From NCBI RefSeq assembly GCF_029360705.1, contig NZ_JARKMX010000008.1, forward strand, positions 2,782,202-2,846,201: a stretch of DNA of 64,000 nucleotides, in the 5' to 3' direction. A model generated the notes under the pieces. That model ran no database searches. It had not been told where the DNA came from and worked only from the letters and a program-made list of their open reading frames with translations. This DNA comes from Paraflavitalea pollutisoli. Lineage in GTDB: Bacteria > Bacteroidota > Bacteroidia > Chitinophagales > Chitinophagaceae. Shown in pieces: positions 27,850 through 37,513 of the stretch (its first letter is position 1; each line of letters starts with the position of its first letter). Made by a program: the position numbers and the translations under genes.

Positions 27850-28578
27850 TTACTTATCGGCTTTCTCTTTTTTCCTGATCTCCCAGCCTTCGCGTTCTTT
27901 TTTGAGGTCATACCCCTGCGCAGCCAGGTAATTGTTGATCCGGCCTTTGTATTTGCCAAACCACCAATGTTTTTTATCGGAAGACTCAGCGTCCATGGCG
28001 TGGTCGCGCGCTTCGATCAACCAGGCATAGATCTGCTTTTTCTGCTCATCCGTCAACGAAGGGATCATGTCGAGGTGCGCTTCATAGGTAATGGGCAACA
28101 CGCGGTAGGTCATACCATCCTTCACTTTCTCTACCTGCTCTGCTGTCAGTGATGACTGCAACTGTTTAACATATACCGCGTGCAGCTGACCCAGTTTTTG
28201 TTCTTTGGCGGTTTCCTCCTGCTGCAGGGCAGCTGTACGTGCATCCTTGCTCAGCGACGAATCCTGCTTCAGCTTTGCCGCTGTCAGTTTGCTGGCTTCA
28301 TGGATCTGGTTGAGGTTACGGTACTGGCGGGCAATAATGTCCTGCACCTCCTGATACTTTTTTTGATCGGTGATGCCCAGCACAGCCACGATCTTGCCCG
28401 CACGCTCGTTGACGACACGGATATAAGCAGTGTCCTCGGCAACAACGTTTGATTGTTGAGCCTGTACACTGCCAGCATTTATAACCAGGAGACTAATAAA
28501 AACCGTTTTGACGATCGGAAGAAGTATGGGGAAGGGCTTCGCGGAAGCCGTTTTGATGACAAGCACATACCGTTTCAT
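27850..28578 (-). CDS. DUF3826 family secreted protein
   Basis: The 242-residue protein, started at 28578 (MKRYVLVIK) in preference to an in-frame Met 18 codons upstream, has an N-terminal hydrophobic segment ending VQAQQ and is then highly charged and helical. AYIRVVNERAGKIV, ITDQKKYQEVQDIIARQYRNLN and the closing WFGKYKGRINNYLAAQGYDLKKE are hallmarks of DUF3826. This family is repeatedly encoded in Bacteroidota pectin and rhamnogalacturonan loci, but its role is unknown to me. No catalytic motif stands out. It sits between a GH2 and SusC in the same orientation and is presumably periplasmic. Confidence 0.82.
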   Translation of the reverse strand: MKRYVLVIKTASAKPFPILLPIVKTVFISLLVINAGSVQAQQSNVVAEDTAYIRVVNERAGKIVAVLGITDQKKYQEVQDIIARQYRNLNQIHEASKLTAAKLKQDSSLSKDARTAALQQEETAKEQKLGQLHAVYVKQLQSSLTAEQVEKVKDGMTYRVLPITYEAHLDMIPSLTDEQKKQIYAWLIEARDHAMDAESSDKKHWWFGKYKGRINNYLAAQGYDLKKEREGWEIRKKEKADK

Positions 28579-28743
28579 GAATGTTCGTTTTTGATCGTTA
28601 GGCGCGAATAATGGCAACAAAAAGAATACCACTCAAGCATGCTAAAGGTACTGGTGGCCCCTACCGGAAACAATGTAAGGTTTGACTATAATGATGGAAT
28701 ATTTTACTACAAGGTTGCTTGTAGCGCGGTAACAAACAAGGAG

Positions 28744-31176
28744 TTATTTTCCGGCAGAACGGATGGTCACCGACGCGCCCTGCAAACCGGGCGAACTGGC
28801 CTCGATGGTGATCGGACCGGCGAACTCATCCGACTGGATCACCGCCAGGCACAATCCGTTGTAAGCCTTACGTGGATTGGCTTTAAAAGAGTCCAGATCG
28901 GCCTGATAACCATTGTCCATGGCCACCAGCCTGCCCCGGTTGCCGACTTTTATACGAATAGAAGGATTGGCATCCTGTACTATACTGCCCTTTTCGTCCA
29001 ATACCCGGATCGTAACAAAGCAGAGGTCTTTTCCGTCGGCATGGATAATTTTCCTATCTGGCACCAATTCTAACCGGTAGGGCGCGCCGGCCGTTTTCAC
29101 CTCCCGGCTCAACACCATTTTGCCCTCTTTTCTGGATACCGCTTTCAATGTTCCTGCTTCAAAAGGTACACGCCATTGCACATGAAGATCGTCGCCCGTT
29201 TTCTTTTTCACGCCCAGCGATCTACCGTTGAGAAATAGCTCCACCTCATCGGCCTGGTTGTAGTAAGCCCAGATATCGACTTGTTGTCCCGGCTGCCAGT
29301 TCCAATGTGGAAACACGTGTAACACCGGCTTATTGGTCCACTCACTTTGATACATGTAGTATACATCCTTGGGAAAACCTGCCAGGTCGACGATGCCGTA
29401 GTAACTGCTTCTTGCCGGCCAGGGATAGGGCACCGGTTCTCCCAGGTAATCGAATCCCGTCCATACGAACAGGCCCGACAGGAATGGATGTTTTTTAATG
29501 ATCTTCCACGTCGTTTCGTGTGTCGAGCCCCAATAGGCAGCTACCTGGTCGTAAGCAGAGACCGTAAAGTCCGCATTCCCGCCCTCCACATACTTCATCG
29601 GTGACTTTTGCGGCCAGAACTTCATGGTATCCGAAGGCAGGTCATAATGGCCCCTGGTAGCCAGGGCCGACATGTTCTCTGCCCCGAGAAAGGCCTTACC
29701 GGGATAGTGCTTTTGAAAGTCTTCATACACTTCGTGGTGGTAATTGAGCCCAACCACCTCGAACTCGCCCGACTTGTACATGAAATTCTTCTTCGGATCC
29801 CATTCGCTGAGGGCGGCGATCACCGGCCGGGTGGTATCCAATGCTTTTACGAGGCCGACCAGCTCCCTGGTCAGGGTGATGCCCGTACTATCGAATTGCT
29901 CGCGGATCTCGTTGCCGATGCTCCACAGAAACACGGAAGGGTGATTTCGGTCGCGCTTTACCTGGTCTTCCAGGTCGCGGCGGTGCCAGGTGGGAAAGTT
30001 GGAGAAGTAATCGAATTTGTTCTTCTTTTTGGCCCACATATCGAAAGCCTCGTCGATGACGAGAAAACCCATTTTATCGCAGAGATCCAGCAACTCCGGA
30101 GCGGGTGGATTGTGTGCGGTACGGATGGCATTGGCCCCCATGGCTTTCATGATCTCCAATTGGCGCTCCATGGCCCGTACATTGACAGCTGCCCCCAGGG
30201 CGCCGAGATCATGGTGCATACAAACACCCAATATTTTCAATGGCTGTCCATTGAGGAAAAAGCCCTGATCGGCATCGAACCGGAATGAACGGATGCCGAA
30301 AGGGGTGGTATACTTGTCAATCTCCCTTCCGTTCTGCAATATCCTCGTCACTGCTTTGTAGAGATAGGGGCTAGCTGTTGACCACAATTGGGGCTGCTTC
30401 ACCTCCAATCGCTGTTGCAACGCATTCAGCGTATCGCCCAGGACTGTATTGTCGGACGTGGTTGTTGACACTACCTTGCCCCGCTGATCGATCACCTGCG
30501 TTTGCACCTGTACTGTTTGCGGGGCCTCCCCTGCCCTTTTTACCTGCAGGGCCAGCATCACCATGGCAGCTTCTGAATTGATCACCGGTGTCGTTACAAA
30601 ACTACCCCAGGGTGCCACCGATACTTTGTTGGTGAATACGAGCCGCACGTTGCGGTAAATACCAGAACCGGTATACCAGCGCGAATTGGGCTGCTGACTA
30701 TTATCGACCCGCACCACCAACGCATTGCGACCAAAGCCAAACTTAAGGTAGGGCGTAATATCATACGAGAAAGAAATATAACCATTGGGGCGCTTGCCCA
30801 GGTAATGACCATTGACCCACACTTCAGCGTTGCGGTACACACCATCGAACTCTACACACACCTGTTTATCCTTCCAATCCCGGTACAAGCCGAAATCGTT
30901 GCGGTACCAGCCAATACCTCCGGGCAGGGAACCACCCTGGTTGGTGGCCGGGTTCTTTTCGTCGAAGCTGCCTTCAATGCTCCAATCGTGGGGAAAGCTG
31001 GGCAGGAAACGCCAGGTGGCGGTATGGTTAAACGCCGGGTCAATGGCCGAACTGTCATCGCCCAAATGAAAATACCAATCATTTGTCAAGGTGGATTCGA
31101 TGCGCGACTGCGCCATCACCGTCATTAAGCCGACGCTTAACAAAAAAGACAAACCGTATTGTTTCATTCGCAACAT
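28744..31176 (-). CDS. GH2 beta-galactosidase-like glycoside hydrolase with C-terminal DUF4982-type domain
   Basis: The 810-residue protein has a short signal peptide (about 1-22); Met4 is an equally possible start. The GH2 jelly roll (SFPHDWSIEG, WYRNDF, FDGVYRNAEVWVNG), sandwich and barrel are all present. Catalytic residues are E423 in LWSIGNEI and E500 in FLGAENMSA. After the barrel there is a typical YHMYQSEW-like region (YYMYQSEWTNKPVLHVFPHWNW), and the VEVELFLNGRSLG-type sandwich follows. Such enzymes are beta-galactosidases or beta-glucuronidases working from the non-reducing end. It precedes DUF3826 and SusC, so it belongs to the core of the pectin locus. Substrate specificity is uncertain. 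Confidence 0.9.
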   Translation of the reverse strand: MLRMKQYGLSFLLSVGLMTVMAQSRIESTLTNDWYFHLGDDSSAIDPAFNHTATWRFLPSFPHDWSIEGSFDEKNPATNQGGSLPGGIGWYRNDFGLYRDWKDKQVCVEFDGVYRNAEVWVNGHYLGKRPNGYISFSYDITPYLKFGFGRNALVVRVDNSQQPNSRWYTGSGIYRNVRLVFTNKVSVAPWGSFVTTPVINSEAAMVMLALQVKRAGEAPQTVQVQTQVIDQRGKVVSTTTSDNTVLGDTLNALQQRLEVKQPQLWSTASPYLYKAVTRILQNGREIDKYTTPFGIRSFRFDADQGFFLNGQPLKILGVCMHHDLGALGAAVNVRAMERQLEIMKAMGANAIRTAHNPPAPELLDLCDKMGFLVIDEAFDMWAKKKNKFDYFSNFPTWHRRDLEDQVKRDRNHPSVFLWSIGNEIREQFDSTGITLTRELVGLVKALDTTRPVIAALSEWDPKKNFMYKSGEFEVVGLNYHHEVYEDFQKHYPGKAFLGAENMSALATRGHYDLPSDTMKFWPQKSPMKYVEGGNADFTVSAYDQVAAYWGSTHETTWKIIKKHPFLSGLFVWTGFDYLGEPVPYPWPARSSYYGIVDLAGFPKDVYYMYQSEWTNKPVLHVFPHWNWQPGQQVDIWAYYNQADEVELFLNGRSLGVKKKTGDDLHVQWRVPFEAGTLKAVSRKEGKMVLSREVKTAGAPYRLELVPDRKIIHADGKDLCFVTIRVLDEKGSIVQDANPSIRIKVGNRGRLVAMDNGYQADLDSFKANPRKAYNGLCLAVIQSDEFAGPITIEASSPGLQGASVTIRSAGK

Positions 31177-31227
31177 GGAGATAAAGTTGAATCGTGAAAA
31201 CTACAAAAACCGGGGTCATTCAATTCC

Positions 31228-31247
31228 CGCGTGGTAGCTGCCACGCG
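31228..31247 (-). other. Perfect 7-bp intercistronic hairpin
   Basis: CGCGTGG and CCACGCG face each other around a 6-base loop, three bases beyond the stop codon of the 366-residue propeller gene and 51 bases ahead of the GH2 start. No U-rich tail follows on the minus strand, so an mRNA-stabilising or processing hairpin is more likely than a terminator. Confidence 0.5.
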
Positions 31248-31250
31248 ATC

Positions 31251-32351
31251 TTACTGCGCCACAAACCGTACAGGGCTCTTGCCTTTGTCGACAGAGGTAG
31301 CTACCGCAATGCCGCGCTGGTCCTTCTTGCTTACGGCGCAATAGAAATGGTAGACCACCCCATCGTGCTTCACCACAAATGATTTGTGGGCAAAACGTTC
31401 ATCGTAGGGCTCGGTGCTGATGATGAGGTCATCGCCCGTCCAATCGGTCCAGTGTACCAGGTCGTACGAACAGGCAAAGCGGTTGAACGCATCGTTGCGG
31501 CCTGTCCAAAAAGCACCAAAGTAGAACATGACGTACACCTCGCCCATCTGCTGTATCACGGCATCGCCGGTAATACCCACCGGATGGTGCATGACCGGCT
31601 CTGTCTCAAAGCGCTTCCAGTGTACCATATCATTCGATACGGCCATGCCAATGCGCTCGAACCATCGGGTCTTGATATTATTGATGGCCGAATCACCATT
31701 CGCGTTGTAATACATCACAAAGGGATAGCCGGTCAGTTTTTTTTCATCACGTATCACCGAGCTCTTGAATTGCTTTTTATTCTCCCACCAGCGAACATCC
31801 GGATCTTTGGAACTCAACACGGGCTGTGGCAGCCGCTGCCATTCCACGACTTTCTCCGCCGACTTAGTAGAATAAGCCATCCCGATCGACAGCAGGCCCG
31901 CCTCATAGCCCCGCTCCCTGCCACCGAAATAAGACATCCAGTATTTGCCTTTGTAAGGTCGCAGTTGATAGCTGCCACCCCAGGTAAGGTCTTGCAAAGC
32001 GGGATAGCCAGCCTTCTGGCTGCCGTCCCACTGGGTAGTATCGGTAAAGGAGAGCAGTTTCCCTTTGGTGGTCCATTGCAACAGGTCGTCACTTTCCGCC
32101 AGCCAGGTCTCATACCCCCGGCCATCGAATACGAGATAGGACATGAACCATTTATTACCCTTGCGGAACACCGTAGGGCAATCGATCTTTTTATCAGCAC
32201 TTTCCGGCACTACCACCAATCCATATTTGTGGGGTGTCTTTACTTCCTGGTAAACACGCTGCATAACCGTATCCGGCACGGACCGTTGAGCCAGCAACAC
32301 TCCGCCTATCCAGCATCCCATCACCGTAAGCAATAGTTTTCTGTGTAACAT
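31251..32351 (-). CDS. Secreted five-bladed beta-propeller glycosidase (GH43/GH117-like)
   Basis: The 366-residue protein has a signal peptide (about 1-21) and repeating propeller blades: CPTVFRKGNKWFMSYLVFDG, YWMSYFGGRERGYEAG, YPFVMYYNANGD, GDAVIQQMGEVYVMFYFGAF and SFVVKHDGVVYHFYCAV. These blades have the W-x-M-x-Y/F pattern of the GH32/43/62/117/130 superfamily. The aspartate after the first Cys-Pro strand (KKIDCPTV) is a candidate base. It starts 8 bases after the large GH2/malectin gene. I cannot place it in a numbered family from sequence alone. Arabinose, galactose or anhydro-sugar removal from pectin are possibilities. Confidence 0.72.
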   Translation of the reverse strand: MLHRKLLLTVMGCWIGGVLLAQRSVPDTVMQRVYQEVKTPHKYGLVVVPESADKKIDCPTVFRKGNKWFMSYLVFDGRGYETWLAESDDLLQWTTKGKLLSFTDTTQWDGSQKAGYPALQDLTWGGSYQLRPYKGKYWMSYFGGRERGYEAGLLSIGMAYSTKSAEKVVEWQRLPQPVLSSKDPDVRWWENKKQFKSSVIRDEKKLTGYPFVMYYNANGDSAINNIKTRWFERIGMAVSNDMVHWKRFETEPVMHHPVGITGDAVIQQMGEVYVMFYFGAFWTGRNDAFNRFACSYDLVHWTDWTGDDLIISTEPYDERFAHKSFVVKHDGVVYHFYCAVSKKDQRGIAVATSVDKGKSPVRFVAQ

Positions 32352-32359
32352 AGTTCTCG

Positions 32360-35300
32360 TTATTGAACATCGGCTCCTCCTACCGCCAGCCCCTTGGCTG
32401 CCTGCGTCGTAAAGCGGATGATATAATGTCCTGCATTGATCATACTACCCGTCGTGGTGGAAATATAATTCCATTTGCCGGCACGGGTGTTCAGCAGGTT
32501 TACCTTTTCTTTTTTTAGCAGCGTGCCATCTGCCTGCAGTAAGGATAATTCACCGGTAATCGCCTGCGCGCCTGGCCAGTTGTATTTGAAGTTGACGGAA
32601 TACTCGTCTGCAGCACCGATCGTCATCTTCAGATCGACCACGCCCTCGGCATCCGTGGCGAACACCACCTGTTCTTTCCCATTGACCGCTACCTGCTTTA
32701 CCGCAGCGCCGCTTAACAGGCCTTCTGCGGCCTTATGGCTCGCAACAGGCTTCAGGTCGTACGCCGGCTCGATCGATGAAGCTTCATTGACAAATACCCC
32801 ATACATGGGCAGTTCCTCACTATAGGACGGCTTATCGAGTACAACTGTTGCACCCGCGGTAAACCGTTTTCTGTATAACACCTGTTGGTCCAGGGCTGTT
32901 TTCATATCCTCGTACCCTTCCATCCAGGATGGAGTTGCCACACCAGCCGGGTACGCAATGTACACATCGCTGGTTACCGGCACCTTGAAAGATGATATGG
33001 CAGCCGGCTGGCGGCTACCGCGCGTACGCAGCCATTCGGCGCCGTACAACATAGACGGCAAACGGGTAAAAGCAGTCGACCGGTCTGTATACATGACATC
33101 ACCTATATTCAACCATTGACGCGGTTGCCAATAACCGGTGTCGCCTTCCAATTGCCCGATCAGTGCCGGGGAAGGCGGTGCCGGTCGAATGTCTTTTTGC
33201 TTCGTTCCAATAGCCATGGCCGACAGGATGGCCTGTCCCACTTTTACCTGTGGGAAATGGATTACCAATTCGCCTCCTGTGACCTTCACCGCAACTGTTT
33301 TCCTGAGTGCGGCATCATGCCCCACCGCTTTCCAGATATCAAGGTCATGGATCACCGTTTGGTCATTCACCGCCACATCAAATAGCCTGTAACCCGTGCA
33401 ATCCATCCCGCCGCCTGTACCCCACCAGGGCTCTGCAAAATATAATTCGACCAGGTACTCCCCATCTGGTACCGGGAACGTATAGCTCAATTTATCGCGA
33501 CCATAGCGGAAGGTTTGAAAGAGCGGCCAGTCTTTGGTGTTTTTGATCGGATCATAGGTTTGGCGCTGACTGGCAAAGAATGCCGGCATGTCGGCGAATT
33601 GATCCGTCCACGAACCCGATCCCCAGGTACCTGGCTCACGCAGCTTGCGATCGGCCAGCCAGGTATTTCCATGGCTGTCTTTATAATCGCCGCCACCTGC
33701 ATTTACGCGATACAGGTACTGGTAGCCGGCGCGTGGTTGCAGCAGTGCAGGATCATCTTGTATGAGTGCCTTAAAATGTGGTGCCTCGGGCAGGTTATGC
33801 AAGATGACCTGGTCTTGCGCCACGGGTTTACCATTTTTATAACCCACCGCGTACAACACATTGTAGTGGATATCTACCTCATCCCACTGAAAATGCGTGC
33901 CTATACCGGCGCGTTTTCTTTTGCCCAAAGAGGTATGGTTGACGTCATTGAACAACTCTACCTCATCGCAATTAGAGTACACGATAAGCCCATCCTTTTT
34001 ACCGGGCGATGTAAAACGTTGTGGCCATGTATGCGATACGATATAAACCATCGGCGCGCTGGCATAATTGGAACGGAACATATGGAACACATCGAGCGGC
34101 TCTTCCCAGGGAGTCAATAACCCTTTATAATTGACCGGACCAATACGATCCAGTTCACGCAGGCCCTCACCGCCTTGTACGCGTCCCGGATTATCGTGCG
34201 AAGTATATAACCAGAAGAAATGACCGCTGCTGCTGTCTTTGACCGACTCAGCCAGGCGGATCTTTTGCTCCATCAATAGCGTCATCCGGTCTTCGCTGTA
34301 CGGTGCGTTTTGTACAAAGCCACCTTCAGCATGCAGGTCGAGGGTGCGCCAGGCGCCGTACTCGCCAATCAGTACCTGCCGTTTCACATCTTCGTGATAG
34401 GTGGCGGGATTACCCCCATAGGTGCCCGTCCAGTTTTGGGGTACATCCCAATCAGTGCCTTCACCACCATTGCAGGTGGTCACCAGGCGTTGCTGCGAAG
34501 CCGTAGGATCGAGCGATCGCACGAGTTCCGTACATTCCCGCGCGAAATCTGCCGGCAGCTTGCTTTCATTCTGCAGGCCCCACAATACGACAGAAGGGCA
34601 GCTTCTTCTTTCAATGACCCATTCCTTCAACAGTTGTTTGAACTGCTCGCGGAATCGTGGCGTATCGAACCATACATGGGCCGACAACTGCGTCCACCAC
34701 AAGATGCCGAGTGAATCCCAGTACTGCTGGTAACGCAGGTTATGCGGCTGATGCGCGTCGCGGAAGGCATTGAAACCAACGGCTTTCATTTGCAGGGCCC
34801 TTGCACGCACTTGCACTTCGGAAAAAGCATGGCTGTTGCCCAACAGGTGTTCATATTCGGCAATGCCATTGATGAACACCGGTTGGCCATTCAGGAAAAA
34901 CTGATTAGTACTGCCAGAATTTACCACACTCCAACGGATCCAACGAATGCCATAAGGCATGGATACGCTATCGATCACCTTACCCTTTTCTTTGATCAGG
35001 GTCACGATGGAATACAAGTAAGGATCTTCCAGCGACCAGAGGTGCACATTGTTTTGCAAAGCCAATTGTTGGGGCAATACCAGTTCACTGCCTGCCTGAA
35101 CAAGGGCGGGTGTTGCCACCTGGGTAACCAGCTTACCCGCTGCATTAAGCAGGCGCTGGACCACCTGCACCTGGCGGCTGTACTTATCGTAATTCTTGAT
35201 CGTTGTCTGCAGTTGTATCGTCGCTTGCTTAGTGGTTACCGTGGTATCGTTCCAGGCATGCACCCCAAAAGGTTGCACCCGCAGATCGTTGGTAATGACC

Positions 35301-35881
35301 AGCGATACAGGCCGGAAGATGCCCATGGGCTGAGAGCCTTCCGAAAAACCTCTTTCGGGCGAACAGCCACCGCATACCCAGGGCAGGTCGGTGATCCCTG
35401 TGGGGTGATCAGCACGCACGGCCAGCACGTTGGCCTGGCCAGCTTTGATAACAGTAGTTACATCCAGCGTAAAACTGGTACGGCCGCCGGCATGGATCCC
35501 TGCCTGCCGACCATTCAACCAAACGGTGGCATAAGAGCCAACGCCTTCAAAATAGAGAAAGTAGCGCTTACCCGGTTCTTTGCGCAAGAGGGGAAATGAT
35601 TTCCGGTACCAGGCATAGCCATGGTGGTTGCCATGCAGCTTACGCCGGTAGCCTTCGTAGGCATCCCAGTTGTGGGGCACCTGTACGGTTTGCCAGCCCG
35701 TAGGCAGGAAGTCAGTCTTTTCGAATCCCTCCATAGAAGGCATCAATGAATCCTGCGCCATCGTATACCAGTCCTTATTGAGCGCAATGAGGGTACGGGC
35801 CGCCGGCTGGGCGGCTATCTGGCCAGCATACAATAGGACCAACCAAATCATCCATTGATATCGGGAACTGCTAAACCTCAT
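32360..35881 (-). CDS. GH2 glycoside hydrolase with malectin-like carbohydrate-binding domain and C-terminal modules
   Basis: The 1173-residue secreted protein (signal peptide about 1-25) has a GH2 core to about residue 610 with E439 in LWGLQNES as acid/base and E507 in LIGEYG as probable nucleophile. A DUF4982-like sandwich (DGLIVYSNCDEVELFND) follows. Residues about 725-890 match a malectin domain (YRVNAGGGDYKDSHGNTW and YLVELYFAEPWWG), a carbohydrate-binding fold. The last 280 residues look like one or two further beta-sandwich modules ending VGGADVQ. Its start overlaps the GH28 stop by ATGA, indicating tight coupling to the polygalacturonase. Beta-galactosidase or beta-glucuronidase activity on pectin side chains is likely. 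Confidence 0.88.
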   Translation of the reverse strand: MRFSSSRYQWMIWLVLLYAGQIAAQPAARTLIALNKDWYTMAQDSLMPSMEGFEKTDFLPTGWQTVQVPHNWDAYEGYRRKLHGNHHGYAWYRKSFPLLRKEPGKRYFLYFEGVGSYATVWLNGRQAGIHAGGRTSFTLDVTTVIKAGQANVLAVRADHPTGITDLPWVCGGCSPERGFSEGSQPMGIFRPVSLVITNDLRVQPFGVHAWNDTTVTTKQATIQLQTTIKNYDKYSRQVQVVQRLLNAAGKLVTQVATPALVQAGSELVLPQQLALQNNVHLWSLEDPYLYSIVTLIKEKGKVIDSVSMPYGIRWIRWSVVNSGSTNQFFLNGQPVFINGIAEYEHLLGNSHAFSEVQVRARALQMKAVGFNAFRDAHQPHNLRYQQYWDSLGILWWTQLSAHVWFDTPRFREQFKQLLKEWVIERRSCPSVVLWGLQNESKLPADFARECTELVRSLDPTASQQRLVTTCNGGEGTDWDVPQNWTGTYGGNPATYHEDVKRQVLIGEYGAWRTLDLHAEGGFVQNAPYSEDRMTLLMEQKIRLAESVKDSSSGHFFWLYTSHDNPGRVQGGEGLRELDRIGPVNYKGLLTPWEEPLDVFHMFRSNYASAPMVYIVSHTWPQRFTSPGKKDGLIVYSNCDEVELFNDVNHTSLGKRKRAGIGTHFQWDEVDIHYNVLYAVGYKNGKPVAQDQVILHNLPEAPHFKALIQDDPALLQPRAGYQYLYRVNAGGGDYKDSHGNTWLADRKLREPGTWGSGSWTDQFADMPAFFASQRQTYDPIKNTKDWPLFQTFRYGRDKLSYTFPVPDGEYLVELYFAEPWWGTGGGMDCTGYRLFDVAVNDQTVIHDLDIWKAVGHDAALRKTVAVKVTGGELVIHFPQVKVGQAILSAMAIGTKQKDIRPAPPSPALIGQLEGDTGYWQPRQWLNIGDVMYTDRSTAFTRLPSMLYGAEWLRTRGSRQPAAISSFKVPVTSDVYIAYPAGVATPSWMEGYEDMKTALDQQVLYRKRFTAGATVVLDKPSYSEELPMYGVFVNEASSIEPAYDLKPVASHKAAEGLLSGAAVKQVAVNGKEQVVFATDAEGVVDLKMTIGAADEYSVNFKYNWPGAQAITGELSLLQADGTLLKKEKVNLLNTRAGKWNYISTTTGSMINAGHYIIRFTTQAAKGLAVGGADVQ

Positions 35882-37239
35882 TTGGTGCCACTGGTAAATC
35901 CGTTCACAGACAGTTGTTGTACGTTTTCGGTCACGAGCGGACTGCCCTTTTTTACATTGATGCGTACTTTATTCAACTCGATGTCCTTGGCTTTGCGGAT
36001 GGTGATGCCTTGCTCTGCTTCAAAATAAACATCGTTCAGGCTGATCTCCTGTATAGGCATCTCTTCGAGGCCATTGATGTACAGGGCCGTCTTGGTATAG
36101 GCAGTGATATTGCTCAGTCGGATATTGCGGAATTTCGGGGTGCGCTCACTGACCGGCTCAAGGGGAAGCCCCTTGGCATATTCCATATCCAGTACAATCG
36201 CCTGGTCGCGGATATTTTTCATGACGATATTATCTACCCGGATATCTTCCACGACGCCACCGCGGCCGCGGGCTGTTTTGATGCGGATGCCCCGGTCGGT
36301 GCCATCGAAGATGCAATTGCTGATGGTGATGTTCTTCACATCGCCACTCATTTCGCTGCCGATCACTACGCCACCATGACCACTGAGCATGGTACAGTTG
36401 GTGATGGTATAATTCTGCGCCGGTGCCGCCTTCGTGCGGCCGGGAATATCTTTTCCCGCCTTGATGGTGATACAGTCATCGCCTACGCTGATATGACAAT
36501 TGCTGATGTGTACGTATTTGCAGGACTCGGGATTGATACCGTCTGTATTGGGTGATGGCGGATTATTGATGGTCACCCCGTTCACGGTGACGTTTTCACA
36601 AAACTCAGGATTGACCGTCCAGAATGGTGAATTCCGGATCGTAATGCCTTCGATCTGTACATTCTTGCAATACATGGGCTGAATAAAGGGCGGACGGAGA
36701 AAACCGCGTTTCATTTGACGGGGATCATCGGGCAACAGGATGTTCTTATTGAGACTGTCAAAGATCACTTGCCATTTGCTGCGCTCCTGCCCTTCCTGAT
36801 AGCCCTCTACAAAATGCCACCATTTTTTTCCGTGGCCATCGATGATGCCGCGTCCCTTGATGGCGATGTTCTCCGCTTCGTAGGCGTAGAACAGGGGCGA
36901 AAAACTGGTGACGTCTACCCCTTCATAACGACTCTTCACCATGGGCAGGTAATCGTCGAAATCATCACTAAAGTGCAGCTCGGCGCCGGCATCGATCAAA
37001 ACGGTGATATTGCTTTTGAGATGGATGGGACCGGTCAGGTATTTACCAGCCGGGAAATAGACCGTCCCCCCGCCTGCTTTGGAAGCCGCTGCGATGGCTT
37101 TAGCGATAGCCGTGGTGGCTTTGCGGCTGCTATCGTTGCGCGCGCCGTACTTGAGCACATTGTAATACTGTTGAGCGAAGAGATGACCGGAGAAGGTCAA
37201 TAAGGTCAGGAAAGCTACCGCTTGCAGGATCTTTTTCAT
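35878..37239 (-). CDS. GH28 polygalacturonase
   Basis: The 453-residue protein has a signal peptide (about 1-22) and all GH28 landmarks in order: NTDG (D233), GDDC (D254/D255), GHGG (H288) and the substrate-binding RIK (R319-K321). The N-terminal AIAKAIAAASKAGGGTVYFPAGKYLTGPIHLKSN block is also typical. GH28 hydrolyses alpha-1,4-galacturonan or, in exo and rhamnogalacturonan forms, related pectic bonds by inversion. It is the first gene of the minus-strand series, directly after about 0.95 kb without minus-strand genes. The promoter of the enzyme operon should therefore lie just above 37240. Confidence 0.95.
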   Translation of the reverse strand: MKKILQAVAFLTLLTFSGHLFAQQYYNVLKYGARNDSSRKATTAIAKAIAAASKAGGGTVYFPAGKYLTGPIHLKSNITVLIDAGAELHFSDDFDDYLPMVKSRYEGVDVTSFSPLFYAYEAENIAIKGRGIIDGHGKKWWHFVEGYQEGQERSKWQVIFDSLNKNILLPDDPRQMKRGFLRPPFIQPMYCKNVQIEGITIRNSPFWTVNPEFCENVTVNGVTINNPPSPNTDGINPESCKYVHISNCHISVGDDCITIKAGKDIPGRTKAAPAQNYTITNCTMLSGHGGVVIGSEMSGDVKNITISNCIFDGTDRGIRIKTARGRGGVVEDIRVDNIVMKNIRDQAIVLDMEYAKGLPLEPVSERTPKFRNIRLSNITAYTKTALYINGLEEMPIQEISLNDVYFEAEQGITIRKAKDIELNKVRINVKKGSPLVTENVQQLSVNGFTSGTK

Positions 37240-37513
37240 ATGGCAATAATAGTAAATAGATATCGTTCAGATCAAGGGATAACAGCATGGTATCCAGTGA
37301 ATTCGCCTTAAAGGTAGTCGACAGCCATCCCCGGGCAATGCCACTAATGGCTAAAATGATGGATTATCTTACTATTCACGCGGCTGTTAGCCATCCGAAA
37401 TGAGGGCGATGCGTCGAAAAACGCTGTTTTAGCAAAACGGTTGACGCAGTTACAGCCCAAAACTGCACACTTATCGGTCAAATCGACACGGATAATAGTT
37501 TGTGCTTTTGCGT

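Noticed and set aside
27845-27852. TAATTTTG match to the Bacteroidota -7 promoter element ahead of SusC pair 1
   Set aside because: No matching TTTG-like -33 element at the right distance, and it overlaps the DUF3826 stop codon, so a chance match is likely.
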